A DNA stretch of 64,000 nucleotides from CAWAND01 sp963797485. GTDB taxonomy: Bacteria; Chloroflexota; Anaerolineae; Anaerolineales; E44-bin32. Shown here one piece after another: positions 1 to 9,759 of this stretch (position 1 is its first letter; each line of letters opens with the position of its first letter). A program made the position numbers and the translations under genes. The DNA is taken from NCBI GenBank assembly GCA_963797485.1, contig CAWCPF010000001.1:1-64000 (forward strand), written 5' to 3'. Below the pieces are notes generated by a model. It saw nothing but the letters and a program-made list of their open reading frames with translations. It ran no database searches and had not been told where the DNA came from.

Positions 1-138
1 TTTACTGTACAGCTTGCTTGGTTAGACATTACGTATTGCTGCATTATAAACCTCAGTTCGCAAAGCCGCCCGCGTTCCGGCGGAAGCCGAAGTTTGAGGC
101 CATGCCGGCCACGCGCCGGCAGGTCCAGGAAGGCCACG

Positions 139-2508
139 ATGGTCAAGAGTATGGAACCCCTCATCGCTGCAAAGTCTCCCCCGATGCCGATCGGCCAGGA
201 CAGCCCGCGTGTCGACGCCTCCGAGAAGGTCACCGGCGCGGCGATCTTTACCGACGACATTCAGTTCGGACCCGGATTGCTGCATGGACGCGTCGTCCGC
301 AGCCCGCTGCCTCACACGCTGATCAAGTCGATCGACACCTCCAGGGCCGAAGCCCTGCCGGGCGTACGCGCCGTGGTCACCGGGAAGGACTTCCCGGGCT
401 ACATCGGCCTTTATCTTCAGGACCGGCATATCTTCTGCCGCGACCGCGTGCGCTACATTGGCGATCCGGTCGCCGCCGTTGTGGCCACGTCGGAAGACAT
501 CGCCGAACAGGCACTCGAGCTGGTCCAGGTCGAGTATGAGGAGCTCGAACCGGTCCTCGATCCGGTCCTGGGCGCCAAGGCCGACGCCCCGCTGCTCCAT
601 CCCAATTTGGGCGAGTATGTCGTGGCGCCGTTCATCTTCCCCAAGGCCGGGACGAACATCTCGAACCATTTCAAGATTCGAAAAGGCGACACCGAGCAGG
701 CGTGGCCTAAGTGCGCGGCGGTTATCGAGCGCACCTACCGCATCCCGCACGTTCAGCACGTCCCGCTTGAACCGCATACGGCCGTCGCCCGGGCCGACCA
801 GGACGGCACCATCACGTTGTGGAGCTCGACCCAGTCCCCCTTTGCGCAGCGCAATCTGATCGCGCAGGCGCTGGGGAAGTCACAGAGCGATGTGCGCGTT
901 ATTGGCCACTACGTGGGCGGGGGCTTCGGCTCGAAGGCAGGCGTGACCATGGAAGCCCTGGCCGTGGCCATGGCGCTGGCTGTCGAAGGTCATCCAGTCA
1001 GGCTCACTCTGACCAGGGAGGAAGAGTTCTACACCGCCTTCGTGCGCCAGGGCCTGGTGTCCAAAATCAAGCTTGGCTGTGACACCGAGGGCCGTCTCCT
1101 GGCGATGGAAAACACTTTCTATTGGGATGGGGGCGCATACAACGAATACGGCGTCAACGTCACCCGCGCAGCCGGCTACAGCAGCACCGGACCCTACGAG
1201 GTGCCCAACGTCAGGACTGACAGTTATTGTGTCTACACGAACCACCCGGTCGGCGGGCCTTTCCGCGGCTTCGGGATGCCCGAAATGCACGCCGGGATCG
1301 AGCAGTGCATCGACGAACTGGCGCTCGAGATCGGCATGGATCAGGTGGCCTTCCGGCGCATCAACTGCCTCAAGGAGGGCAGCGTGCTGGTCACCGGCAG
1401 CCGGATGCACCCCACCGGCCTGACCGAATGCCTCGACAAGGCGGCCGCCGCCATCGGCTGGGGCCACCAGTCCGAGCCCAGCGGGCCCAACAAACGGCGC
1501 GGCAAGGGCCTGGCATTGATGTGGAAGGCGCCGGCCATGCCCCCGAACGCCGGTTCGAGCGCGTGGGTGGAATTCCGCGAGGACGGCTCGGTCAACGTCG
1601 GGCTGGGTGGACAAGAAATCGGCCAGGGGACCTTCACGGTGGCTGCTCAGATGGCCGCGGCCGCGCTGGGCGTGCCCTTCGAGTGGGTCCATATCGCTGC
1701 CCCGGTGGACACCAAGTACAGCCCATACGAATGGCAGACGGTTGCCAGCCGGTTGACATGGAGCATGGGCAACGCCATCGTCAGCGCCGCGCAAGACGCC
1801 AAACGCCAGATCCTGGACCTGGTCGCCCGAGCCTGGGAAGAGAGCCCAGAAGACCTCGACATCGTCAACGGCGAGGTCATCTCCTACAAGTCTGAAGAGT
1901 CCATGTCGCTCAAAAGCATAGCCATCTACGGACTGCCCAAGGCGGGCGACAGCGGTTGGATGGGCGGGCCGGTGGTCGGGCGGGGCCGCTTTATGCCGAC
2001 CTACGTGACCGGCCTCGACCCGGAGACCGGTCAGGGGGACCGGGCGGTTGTGCACTACACCACCGGCGCCCAGGCCGTGGAGGTCGAGGTCGACATGGAG
2101 ACCGGCCGCGTCCAGGTGCTGAGGGCCTCAGCCGCCTTCGACTTGGGGAAAGCCATCAACCCCAAGCTGGTGCGCGCGCAGATGGAAGGCGGGCTTGTTC
2201 AGGGCCTGAGCACGGCTCTGTTCGAGAACCTTCAACTGAAGGGCGGTCGAGTACGCAACCCAAGTTTCGTGGATTACCGCATCGCCACCACCGTGGACAC
2301 CCCTGATCATATCGACACCATCATCGTGGAGGTCCCCCAAGACGACGGGCCTTTCGGCGCCCGCGGCGTTGGGGAGCACCCGATGGTTCCGACCATCCCC
2401 GCCATCGCCAATGCCATCGCCAACGCTCTGGGGATTCGAGTCTCCGAACCACCCTTCTCCTCAGAGAAGGTCTTCATGGCGATGAAGGAGGCCGGTCTGG
2501 TCGACTAA
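139..2508 (+). CDS. Molybdenum hydroxylase large subunit (xanthine dehydrogenase / CoxL family)
   Basis: Molybdopterin-binding catalytic subunit of a xanthine dehydrogenase-type hydroxylase, expected to be cytoplasmic and to hydroxylate a nucleobase or similar heterocycle. Family landmarks are the aldehyde-oxidase a/b hammerhead start (near VTGAAIFTDD), the glycine-rich GGGFGSKAG loop, PFRGFGMPE, GQEIGQGTF, and a C-terminal GARGVGEHP segment holding the likely catalytic Glu. Length (about 790 aa) fits a stand-alone large subunit without FeS or FAD domains. I chose the ATG at 139 because AGGAAGG lies five bases upstream; an in-frame ATG at 94 has no ribosome site. The next gene follows after 24 nt. 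No FAD subunit is visible in the window. Substrate cannot be read from the sequence; neighbouring deaminases and a BMP importer suggest a purine or pyrimidine. Confidence 0.88.
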   Translation: MVKSMEPLIAAKSPPMPIGQDSPRVDASEKVTGAAIFTDDIQFGPGLLHGRVVRSPLPHTLIKSIDTSRAEALPGVRAVVTGKDFPGYIGLYLQDRHIFCRDRVRYIGDPVAAVVATSEDIAEQALELVQVEYEELEPVLDPVLGAKADAPLLHPNLGEYVVAPFIFPKAGTNISNHFKIRKGDTEQAWPKCAAVIERTYRIPHVQHVPLEPHTAVARADQDGTITLWSSTQSPFAQRNLIAQALGKSQSDVRVIGHYVGGGFGSKAGVTMEALAVAMALAVEGHPVRLTLTREEEFYTAFVRQGLVSKIKLGCDTEGRLLAMENTFYWDGGAYNEYGVNVTRAAGYSSTGPYEVPNVRTDSYCVYTNHPVGGPFRGFGMPEMHAGIEQCIDELALEIGMDQVAFRRINCLKEGSVLVTGSRMHPTGLTECLDKAAAAIGWGHQSEPSGPNKRRGKGLALMWKAPAMPPNAGSSAWVEFREDGSVNVGLGGQEIGQGTFTVAAQMAAAALGVPFEWVHIAAPVDTKYSPYEWQTVASRLTWSMGNAIVSAAQDAKRQILDLVARAWEESPEDLDIVNGEVISYKSEESMSLKSIAIYGLPKAGDSGWMGGPVVGRGRFMPTYVTGLDPETGQGDRAVVHYTTGAQAVEVEVDMETGRVQVLRASAAFDLGKAINPKLVRAQMEGGLVQGLSTALFENLQLKGGRVRNPSFVDYRIATTVDTPDHIDTIIVEVPQDDGPFGARGVGEHPMVPTIPAIANAIANALGIRVSEPPFSSEKVFMAMKEAGLVD

Positions 2509-2532
2509 CAACCCCGACAACAGGAGGACGCT

Positions 2533-3811
2533 TTGCCAGACCAGTACGACATCCTCATCAGGAATGCGGCGCTTCGATCCGGGCCGAATCAACATTGGGA
2601 TCTAGGGATCGGTCAAGGCATCGTCAGAGCCATCGAGCCAAAACTCGATGGCTCTGCTGCGCTGGAGATTGACGCCGCCGGGAACCTGGTAACCGAATCG
2701 TTCGTCAATCCACATCTGCATCTTTGCAAGGTGTACACCCTTGCTATGATGGACGATGAGGCCATGAAGGTCTACCAGGCCGGCGGGATGGGCAAGGCCA
2801 TGAACGCTATCGAACTCGCCGCCCGCGTCAAAGAGCGCTACGACGAAGACTGGATCATTGAGAACGTCCGTCGAGCAGTGGCGCAATCCGCTTTGTTCGG
2901 CGGGACGCACATCCGGGCCTTCGCCGACGTCGAATTCGAAGGCCAAGCTCGAGGGCGTCAAAGCGCTGCTTCGCGCCCGCGACGAGTTCGCCGGGGTGGT
3001 CGAGATCCAGGTGGTCGCCTTCGCCCAAGACGGCCTGCCGCGTGAGCCCGGAGCCTTGGAGCTCATGGAGCAGGCGATGGCACTCGGCGCCGACGTGGCC
3101 GGCGGCATCCCCTGGATCGAGTACACCCACGCCAGCATGCGGGAGCACGTGGAACAGGTCTTCGACCTGGCGGTCACGCATGACACCGATGTGTCCATGC
3201 TCGTCGATGACGCCGGCGACGAGGGCCTGCGCACCCTGGAAATGATGGCCGTGGAGGCTATCCGGCGCGGCTGGCAGGGGCGCGTGCTCGCCCATCACGC
3301 CCGCGCCATGCATCTCTACCCCAAGCCCTATCTGCAGAAGGTCGCCGCATTGCTCAAGCAAGCCGGAATGGGCGTGGTCACCGATCCGCACACCGGACCG
3401 CTGCACGCCAGGGTGCGAGAGCTGCTCGAGGAAGGCTGCCTGGTGTGCCTGGGCCAGGACGACATTTCCGACGCCTACTATCCTTTCGGCCGGAACAATA
3501 TGCTCGAAGTCGCCTTCCTGGCATCCCACCTGCTGTGGATGACGACCAGCCAGGATATGGAAACCCTGTACGACATGGCGACGATCAATGCCGCCCAGGC
3601 GATCGGCCTGGAAGGCTTCGGCCTGCGGGCCGGGGCGCCGGCGAACCTGGTCATCCTGGGTGTGCCCAGCGTGCTTGAAGCGCTTCGGTCCCATGCCGCA
3701 CCCGACCATGTCATCAGCCACGGCGCACTGGTCGACCGAGCCCGGATGCAGGCGATCGCTGGCACCGGAAAGTGGACCGACAGCCGAGACAAGCCGGAAA
3801 GCTCAGGCTGA
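2533..3811 (+). CDS. Amidohydrolase, cytosine deaminase-like (single +1 frameshift)
   Basis: Metal-dependent amidohydrolase of the CodA/cytosine deaminase type, expected to deaminate or hydrolyse a nucleobase ring. The N-terminal part has the metal motif NPHLHLCK; the C-terminal part carries AHHARAMH and GQDDISDAYYPFG, as in cytosine deaminases. The frame breaks at 2933-2934: removing one A from GAATTC restores V-D-S-K-A-K-L-E, the expected family sequence, so this looks like a one-base insertion error. Start is TTG 2533 with AGGAGG just upstream. It sits between two molybdenum hydroxylase genes and is probably co-transcribed with them. Confidence 0.82.
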
Positions 3812-3823
3812 GGCGGCCCATCC

Positions 3824-6600
3824 ATGACGGCCAACAGGCGAATCTCCATTCGGCTGCGAGTTCAACGGGAAATCCGTCGACGCCAGCGTCTCGCCGGACC
3901 TGACGCTGCTTCATTTCTTGCGCCAGAACTCTGGGATTGACCGGCGCCAAGAATGGGTGTGACACCGGTCACTGCGGCACCTGTACGGTGATCGTCGATG
4001 GGAAGGCGCGGCGATCGTGTCTGCTCCAGATGAGCAAGCTGGATGAGTTGGAAGTCGAGACAATTGAATCGCTGTCCCACGATGGCCAGCTGCATCCTCT
4101 GCAGGAGGCTTTCATCCAGCACGGCGCAGTCCAGTGCGGTTTCTGCACGCCCGGGATGCTGCTCACGGCCAAGGCCTTGCTTGACCAGACGCCCCGCCCC
4201 ACACGGGCGGAGATCATGAAGGCACTCGATCAAAACCGAAATCTGTGCCGCTGCACGGGGTACGTCAAGATTCTGGAGGCCATCGAACTGGCCGCGGCCC
4301 GGATGTCGAACGGAGCTGGCCAGAGGCCAGAAGCCGACAGCGGCCAGGGGCAGGTTCTGCTTCGTGATGATGCCGCTGGACGCGTTACGGGGAAGACGCA
4401 TTTCGCCGACGACATCGTCCTGGAGAATATGCTCCACGGCGCGCTGCTGTGGTCGGCACATCCCCATGCGGACATCCTTTCAATAGACACCCGCGTGGCC
4501 GAATCAATGCCCGGGGTGCGCGTGGTCTTGACCGCCAAAGACATCCCCGGCCGAAACGTTAAGGGCATCGTGACCCCAGATGAGCCGGCCATTGCCGACA
4601 AGAAAGTCCTGTACATCGGGGATTCGCTGGCGGCGGTGTTTGCGGAGACGGCTGAACAGGCCAGGGCGGCGGTGGAGGCGATCCAGGTATCTTACCGGCC
4701 CCTGCAGGTGGTTTGCTCCCCTGACGATGCCGCCCAATCCGACGCTCCAAGGCTGCACGCGAAGGGCAATCTTCTCCACCGCGCTTGCATCGAGCGCGGG
4801 GATGTGGAGGCCGCCTTCAAGCGGTGTGCGGTCATCGTCGAGGACACCTACGCCACGCCATTCGTTGATCATGGCTTTCTCGAGCCTGAGTCGGGAATCG
4901 GGCTCCCGGACCCGGACGGCGGCGTCACCATTCAGTATCCGAGCCAATCGGTCTTCGACGACCAAAAGCAACTGTCTGTCATCCTAGGCCTGCCCTTGGA
5001 GAAGGTCCGGGTGGTGCAGCTGCCCACCGGCGGAGCCTTTGGCGGCAAAGAAGATATCATCTTCCACCACTATCTGGCGCTGGGCGCCTTGCGTACGGGA
5101 CGCCCGGTGAAAATCACCCTCTCACGCGTAGAGTCGCTCCGGGTGCATGTCAAGCGTCACCCTGCCTGGATGCACTACAAGACCGGTGCCGATGCCCAGG
5201 GTAGAGTGCTGGCGATTGAATCTCGAGTGGTGCTCGACACCGGCGCCTATGCCTCACTCGGAATCGATGTGCTGGAGAATACGGTCGTGTTCGGCGCCGG
5301 CCCGTACTACGTGCCCAACCTGCGGCTTCACGCAGAGGCTTGGTACACGAACAACGTGCCCGCCGGCGCCATGCGCGGCTTCGGCGTTAACCAGATCGCC
5401 GTGGCGCTCGAGCAGCAAATGGACCGCATGGCCCGCGAGCTCGGCATCGATCCGATCGAGTTCCGGCTGATCAACGCGTTGGACGTCGGTCTGCCGACGG
5501 CTGCCGACCATGTCCTCGAGGCCGGCGTCGCCGGGATTAAAGAAACCCTGCGGGCCGTGAGAGACGCTCTGCCTGCGGCCCTCCCATCGGCTGCGGATGG
5601 TCGAAAAGTCGGCGTGGGCATAGCCTCGGCCGTCAAGAATGTCGGTTTCGGCCATGGGCTGCCCGAAAGCTCGGGCGCCGTGCTCGAACTTCGGGCCGAC
5701 GGACAAGCCGTGCTCAAAGTGAGCCAGCACGAATTCGGCCAGGGGGCCCACGCCGCCCTGGCCATGCTGGTGGCCGGAGAGCTCGGAACGGATGTGGAGC
5801 ATATTCACATCATTGGGCCCGACACCGCCGTCACGCCCGAGACCGGACCGACCACCGCCTCGCGGCAGACATTCCTAACCGGCAATGCGACTTTGATGGC
5901 GTGTGAGGCCCTCAAGGACGAGGTCTTTGGCCGCGCCGCCGAACTGCTGGATGCCGATCCCAAGTCGCTCCGGTTATCCGGTAGCCGGGTCTCCGATACT
6001 GAAACGGGTCGGTCCGTGGAACTAAGCCAACTTGGCGAACGGTTCGTCGTCGAGCGCCGCTATCACGCGCCCAACTCGGCTCCTTTGCTCGAGGAGTCTT
6101 CCAGCCAGTTCGGCCTGCCAGAATTCACTTCCCGCCCGACCCACTGGTGCTATGCCTACAACACCCAGGCCGCGGTTGTGGCCGTCGACCCGAGGTCGGG
6201 CAAGGTCGATGTGCTGACCATCCTGTCGGCCAATGATGTCGGCCGGGTCATCGACCGCCAGGCGATCGAGGGGCAAATACATGGCGGCGTGATGATGGGG
6301 CTGGGATACGCGCTCAGCGAGCGTTTCGACGTCGAGGCCGGCATCAATCTGACCAACTCCCTGCACAAATGCCGCCTGCCCACCGCCGGCCAGACGCCGG
6401 TAATCGTGCCCATCCTGGTCGAGGTGCCTCATCCGTTTGGACCTCACGGCCTGAAAGGCTTTGCCGAGGCCCCGTCCCTGGCCACGGCGCCGGCCATCCT
6501 GAACGCCATCACGGACGCGGTCGGGGTACGGGTGACCGAAATCCCGGTCGATCCCAAGCAATTGCGGACAGCCATGTCGGAACTGGCTGAAGTTCGGTAA
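3824..6600 (+). CDS. Fused 2Fe-2S / molybdopterin-binding hydroxylase subunit (5' end frameshifted)
   Basis: A single chain joining a CoxS-type double 2Fe-2S module to a CoxL/XdhA-type large subunit. The FeS part shows the plant-type cluster CDTGHCGTC and the second cluster CGFCTPGM...CRCTGY; about 20 residues later the large subunit begins with GRVTGKTHFADD and runs through GGAFGGKED, AMRGFGVNQ, EFGQGAHAA and a C-terminal GFAEAP with the likely catalytic Glu. The uninterrupted frame starts only at 3937. Extending upstream needs removal of one base near 3854 and of the A at 3936, which yields a normal ferredoxin start (FNGKS, then DLTLLHFLRQNSGLTGAKNG) from ATG 3824. Such FeS-Mo fusions are known but less common than separate subunits. 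No FAD domain is present, so the electron acceptor is unclear. Confidence 0.82.
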
Positions 6601-6636
6601 GAGATAAGGAAGCCTGACCTGCGAAGGCACCGACGC

Positions 6637-7077
6637 ATGGACATGGACACATTCATGGAAGCTGCCGTCCACGAAGCCGAGATGGGCCTGTCAGAGGGCG
6701 GCATCCCGATCGGCTCCGTCCTGGTTCGGAATGGCCAGATCCTCGGCCGGGGCCACAACCGGCGCGTTCAAGCCGATGATCCAATCCTGCACGCCGAGAT
6801 CGACTGCCTTCAAAACGCGGGCCGTATCGGCTCCTATCGAGACACCGTGCTCTATTCGACGCTGATGCCGTGTTACCTGTGCGCCGGGGCGGTGGTGCAA
6901 TTCGGAATCAAGACCGTGTACGTGGGGGAATCGGCCAACTTCGCCGGGGCGCCCGAGTTGATGCGATCGCACGGCGTCGAAGTCATCGATCTCGACCTGG
7001 ATGTGTGCAAACAGATGCTGGAGTCGTTCATCGCAGAGAAACCTCACCTTTGGCATGAGGACATAGGGGAGCTGTGA
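6637..7077 (+). CDS. Cytidine/deoxycytidylate-fold deaminase (cytosine or guanine deaminase-like)
   Basis: Small zinc deaminase of the CDA fold (146 aa). The zinc ligands and proton shuttle are visible as HAE (near residue 49) and PCYLC (near residues 79-83). The sequence resembles fungal-type cytosine deaminases and guanine deaminases more than tRNA adenosine deaminases, because the RNA-binding basic tail of TadA is missing. It follows the molybdenum hydroxylase by 36 nt and precedes a BMP-type importer, so a role in nucleobase salvage or breakdown is the natural reading. Exact substrate is not determinable here. Confidence 0.8.
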   Translation: MDMDTFMEAAVHEAEMGLSEGGIPIGSVLVRNGQILGRGHNRRVQADDPILHAEIDCLQNAGRIGSYRDTVLYSTLMPCYLCAGAVVQFGIKTVYVGESANFAGAPELMRSHGVEVIDLDLDVCKQMLESFIAEKPHLWHEDIGEL

Positions 7078-7176
7078 CGTCTGACGGGACCAGCAGGCAA
7101 AAGGAGGCAGGATCGAAGATCAGCACGAGCTCTTTGCAGGACACCGACAACGCCCCCTAATCTGGAGGAGAGGTTC

Positions 7177-8202
7177 ATGACAAGACGTTGGATGTTTTCA
7201 CTTTGTACCATGGCTGTGATCCTTGCACTGGTCGCCGGCTGCGGGCCGACCGCCCCCACGGCGGCTCCGTCCGGTGCCGGTGACGGGACGCTCAAAGTCT
7301 ATGGCATCTACGCTTCCCTGATCCAGGAACCCTGGGATGGTGTCATCCACGCCGCCCTGACCAAGGCGCAGGCTGACGGCAAGATCACCTATACCTACAC
7401 CGAAGACCTCGGCTATTCCGGCGATCTGGAGCGCGTCCTTCGGGAGACGGCTGACCAGCAGAAGCCGGATGCGATCTTTGGTGACGCCTTCGGCAACGAA
7501 GAAGCCGTCCGTCGTGTGGCGGCCGAGTTCCCTGATATTGCCTTCGTGTTCGGCTCCGGGCTCGGCCCGGCGGATCCGAACTTCGCCGTGTTCGACAACT
7601 GGATTCACGAGCCGGCGTATCTGGCCGGCATGCTCGCCGGCGGCCTGACCAAGACCAACACGATCGGCGTGGTGGGTGGCTACCCCGTGCCTGAAGTCAA
7701 CCGGCTGGTGAACGCCTTCATCGCCGGGGCCAAGGATACCAATCCGGACGCCAAGGTCCTGGTGAGCTTCATCAACAGCTGGTTCGACCCGGCGGCCGCC
7801 AAGGAAGCCGCCCTGGCCCAGATCGACTCCGGGGCTGATGTCCTCTTCGCCGAACGCTTCGGCGTAATCGAGGCCGCTTCCGAGAACAGCCTGTGGGCCA
7901 TCGGCAACATGAGCGACCAGAATGAACTTGCCCCGTCGCAGGTGGTCACCAGCGTCGTGTGGAACATGGACCCGACCGTCGACTACGTCCTGAAGCAGGT
8001 CGCGGCCGGCGTGTTCACCGCCCAGGACCTGAAGGACTTCAGCATGATGGCCAAGGGTGGTGCCAGCCTCGCCAGCTATCATGGCATCGAGGCGACGATC
8101 CCGGCTGACCTGGTTCAAAAGGTGGCCGACCGGGAAACCCAAATGAGGGACGGCCTGTTCCGCGTCGACATCGACGAAGCCCAACCGCAAGCAGTCAACT
8201 AG
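7177..8202 (+). CDS. BMP-family lipoprotein, nucleoside ABC transporter binding protein
   Basis: Periplasmic-type binding protein of the BMP/PnrA/Med family tethered by lipid. The N-terminus has a positively charged start, a hydrophobic stretch and the lipobox LVAGC near residue 24. The remainder has the two-lobe fold of basic membrane proteins, including a GVVGGYPVPEVN segment. It is the first gene of a four-gene importer set (binding protein, ATPase, two permeases). GGAGGAGAGG lies about six bases before the ATG. Ligands of this family are usually purine nucleosides; the neighbouring genes support a nucleobase or nucleoside. Confidence 0.88.
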   Translation: MTRRWMFSLCTMAVILALVAGCGPTAPTAAPSGAGDGTLKVYGIYASLIQEPWDGVIHAALTKAQADGKITYTYTEDLGYSGDLERVLRETADQQKPDAIFGDAFGNEEAVRRVAAEFPDIAFVFGSGLGPADPNFAVFDNWIHEPAYLAGMLAGGLTKTNTIGVVGGYPVPEVNRLVNAFIAGAKDTNPDAKVLVSFINSWFDPAAAKEAALAQIDSGADVLFAERFGVIEAASENSLWAIGNMSDQNELAPSQVVTSVVWNMDPTVDYVLKQVAAGVFTAQDLKDFSMMAKGGASLASYHGIEATIPADLVQKVADRETQMRDGLFRVDIDEAQPQAVN

Positions 8203-8211
8203 GACCGTGAA

Positions 8212-8241
8212 GAGGGGCGGCGTCAGCTTGCGCCGCCCCTC
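8212..8241 (+). terminator. Intercistronic GC hairpin between binding protein and ATPase genes
   Basis: A perfect 11-bp stem, GAGGGGCGGCG pairing with CGCCGCCCCTC across an 8-nt loop, starts 10 bases after the binding-protein stop and ends 9 bases before the ATPase start. There is no T-run, so it more likely protects the upstream mRNA or attenuates read-through than terminates fully. This would give more binding protein than ATPase, as is usual in ABC importers. Confidence 0.6.
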
Positions 8242-8250
8242 GCCTTCACC

Positions 8251-9759
8251 ATGGACTCTTCCACGGCTATTCAAGCCTTTGGGATAACCAAGCGATTTGG
8301 CGCGCTGGTTGCCAATAATCAGATTGACTTCGACCTGCAGCAGGGCGAGGTGCATGCGCTGTTAGGTGAAAACGGCGCCGGCAAGACCACCCTGATGCGT
8401 ATTCTTTACGGCCTGTACCACGCCGACGAAGGGGAGATTCGCGTCGGCGGCCAGACCGTGGACATCAAGTCCCCCAGAGACGCCATTGAGCTCGGCATCG
8501 GGATGGTCACCCAGCATTTCACGCTCGTCCCCAATCTGACAGTGGCTGAGAATGTAGTCCTGGGCAACACCGACGGCTGGATACTCGACCCCGTCCGGTC
8601 TCACCTCAAAGTCGAACAGGCTGCCAAAGAATACGGCCTGCAGACGTCCCCGGACACGGTGATCAGCCATCTGTCGGTCGGAGAGCGCCAGCGCGTCGAA
8701 ATCCTAAAGGCGCTGTATCGGCGGGCCAGGATTCTGATCCTGGATGAGCCCACCGCCGTCCTGGTGCCTCAGGAAGTCGACGCGCTCTTCGCCACGCTTG
8801 AGCACCTCAAAGCCGGTGGACTGGCCATCGTGTTTATCACTCATAAGCTGAAGGAAGTCATGGCGGTCAGCGACCGCATCACCGTCCTTCGAGCCGGCCG
8901 CGTGATTGGCACGGTCGATCGCAAGACAACTTCGCGTGTCGAGCTCGCCCGGATGATGGTCGGCCGCGACACGCTCGGCGTTACCGCCCCTCAGGCCAAT
9001 GGGCACGGAGACTCCGTCCTCAAGATTGACAGACTATGCGCCAACAGCGAAAAGGGTCTGGCGGCGCTCAAGGATGTGTCGCTTGAAGTTCACGCCGGGG
9101 AGATCCTGGGCCTCGCCGGCGTTTCAGGCAACGGGCAAACCGAGCTCAGCCACGCGCTGGCGGGTGTCTTGAAGCCCACGTCCGGGAGATTCACGGTCAG
9201 TGGGGCCGATCTGACCGGCGCCACGCCATCGGAGATCACCCAGGCAGGTGTGGGCCGAATCCCGGAAGATCGTCAGGAGGGCCTGCTCCCGGAGCTCAGC
9301 GTAGCCGAGAACCTGGCCCTCGAGCGGCTGGGCGATTTTGTGCGCGGCGGCCGGCTCGATCGGGCTGCCATCGTGCGCTATGCCCAGCAGCGGATACAGG
9401 ACTACCAGATCAAGGCCTCGCCACACGACCGAATCCGGACCCTGTCTGGCGGAAACATGCAGAAGGTCATCCTCGCCCGGGCATTGACCGGGCAGCCCAA
9501 GGTCATCCTGGCCGGACAGCCGACACGCGGTCTGGATATCGGAGCCACGGAGTACGTTCGGCAGCGGTTAATCGACGAACGAGCGCGGGGAGCCGCTATC
9601 TTGCTCATTTCTGAGGACCTGGACGAAATCCTGACTCTGTCAGACCGCATCGCCGTGATGTACGAGGGGGAAATCGTCGAAGTCCTGCCCTCCAAATCCG
9701 CCACAGCCGAACGCCTGGGGCTGCTCATGTCAGGCGGGCGGGACGCCGATCATGTTTAA
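8251..9759 (+). CDS. ABC transporter ATPase with two nucleotide-binding domains (nucleoside/sugar type)
   Basis: Energises the importer with the two permeases that follow. Domain 1 has Walker A GENGAGKTT, signature LSVGERQRVE and Walker B LILDEPTAVL. Domain 2 has the relaxed Walker A usual in this family (GVSGNGQTEL), signature LSGGNMQKV and a Walker B region VILAGQPTRGLD in which the usual DEPT is AGQPT. The length (502 aa) matches the RbsA/NupO/YufO class. Its end overlaps the next gene by 8 nt, indicating translational coupling. Confidence 0.92.
   Translation: MDSSTAIQAFGITKRFGALVANNQIDFDLQQGEVHALLGENGAGKTTLMRILYGLYHADEGEIRVGGQTVDIKSPRDAIELGIGMVTQHFTLVPNLTVAENVVLGNTDGWILDPVRSHLKVEQAAKEYGLQTSPDTVISHLSVGERQRVEILKALYRRARILILDEPTAVLVPQEVDALFATLEHLKAGGLAIVFITHKLKEVMAVSDRITVLRAGRVIGTVDRKTTSRVELARMMVGRDTLGVTAPQANGHGDSVLKIDRLCANSEKGLAALKDVSLEVHAGEILGLAGVSGNGQTELSHALAGVLKPTSGRFTVSGADLTGATPSEITQAGVGRIPEDRQEGLLPELSVAENLALERLGDFVRGGRLDRAAIVRYAQQRIQDYQIKASPHDRIRTLSGGNMQKVILARALTGQPKVILAGQPTRGLDIGATEYVRQRLIDERARGAAILLISEDLDEILTLSDRIAVMYEGEIVEVLPSKSATAERLGLLMSGGRDADHV

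Noticed and set aside
22..2055. Long open frames on the minus strand opposite the molybdenum hydroxylase gene
   Set aside because: They mirror a real gene in GC-rich DNA, have no family motifs and no ribosome sites; typical antisense shadows.
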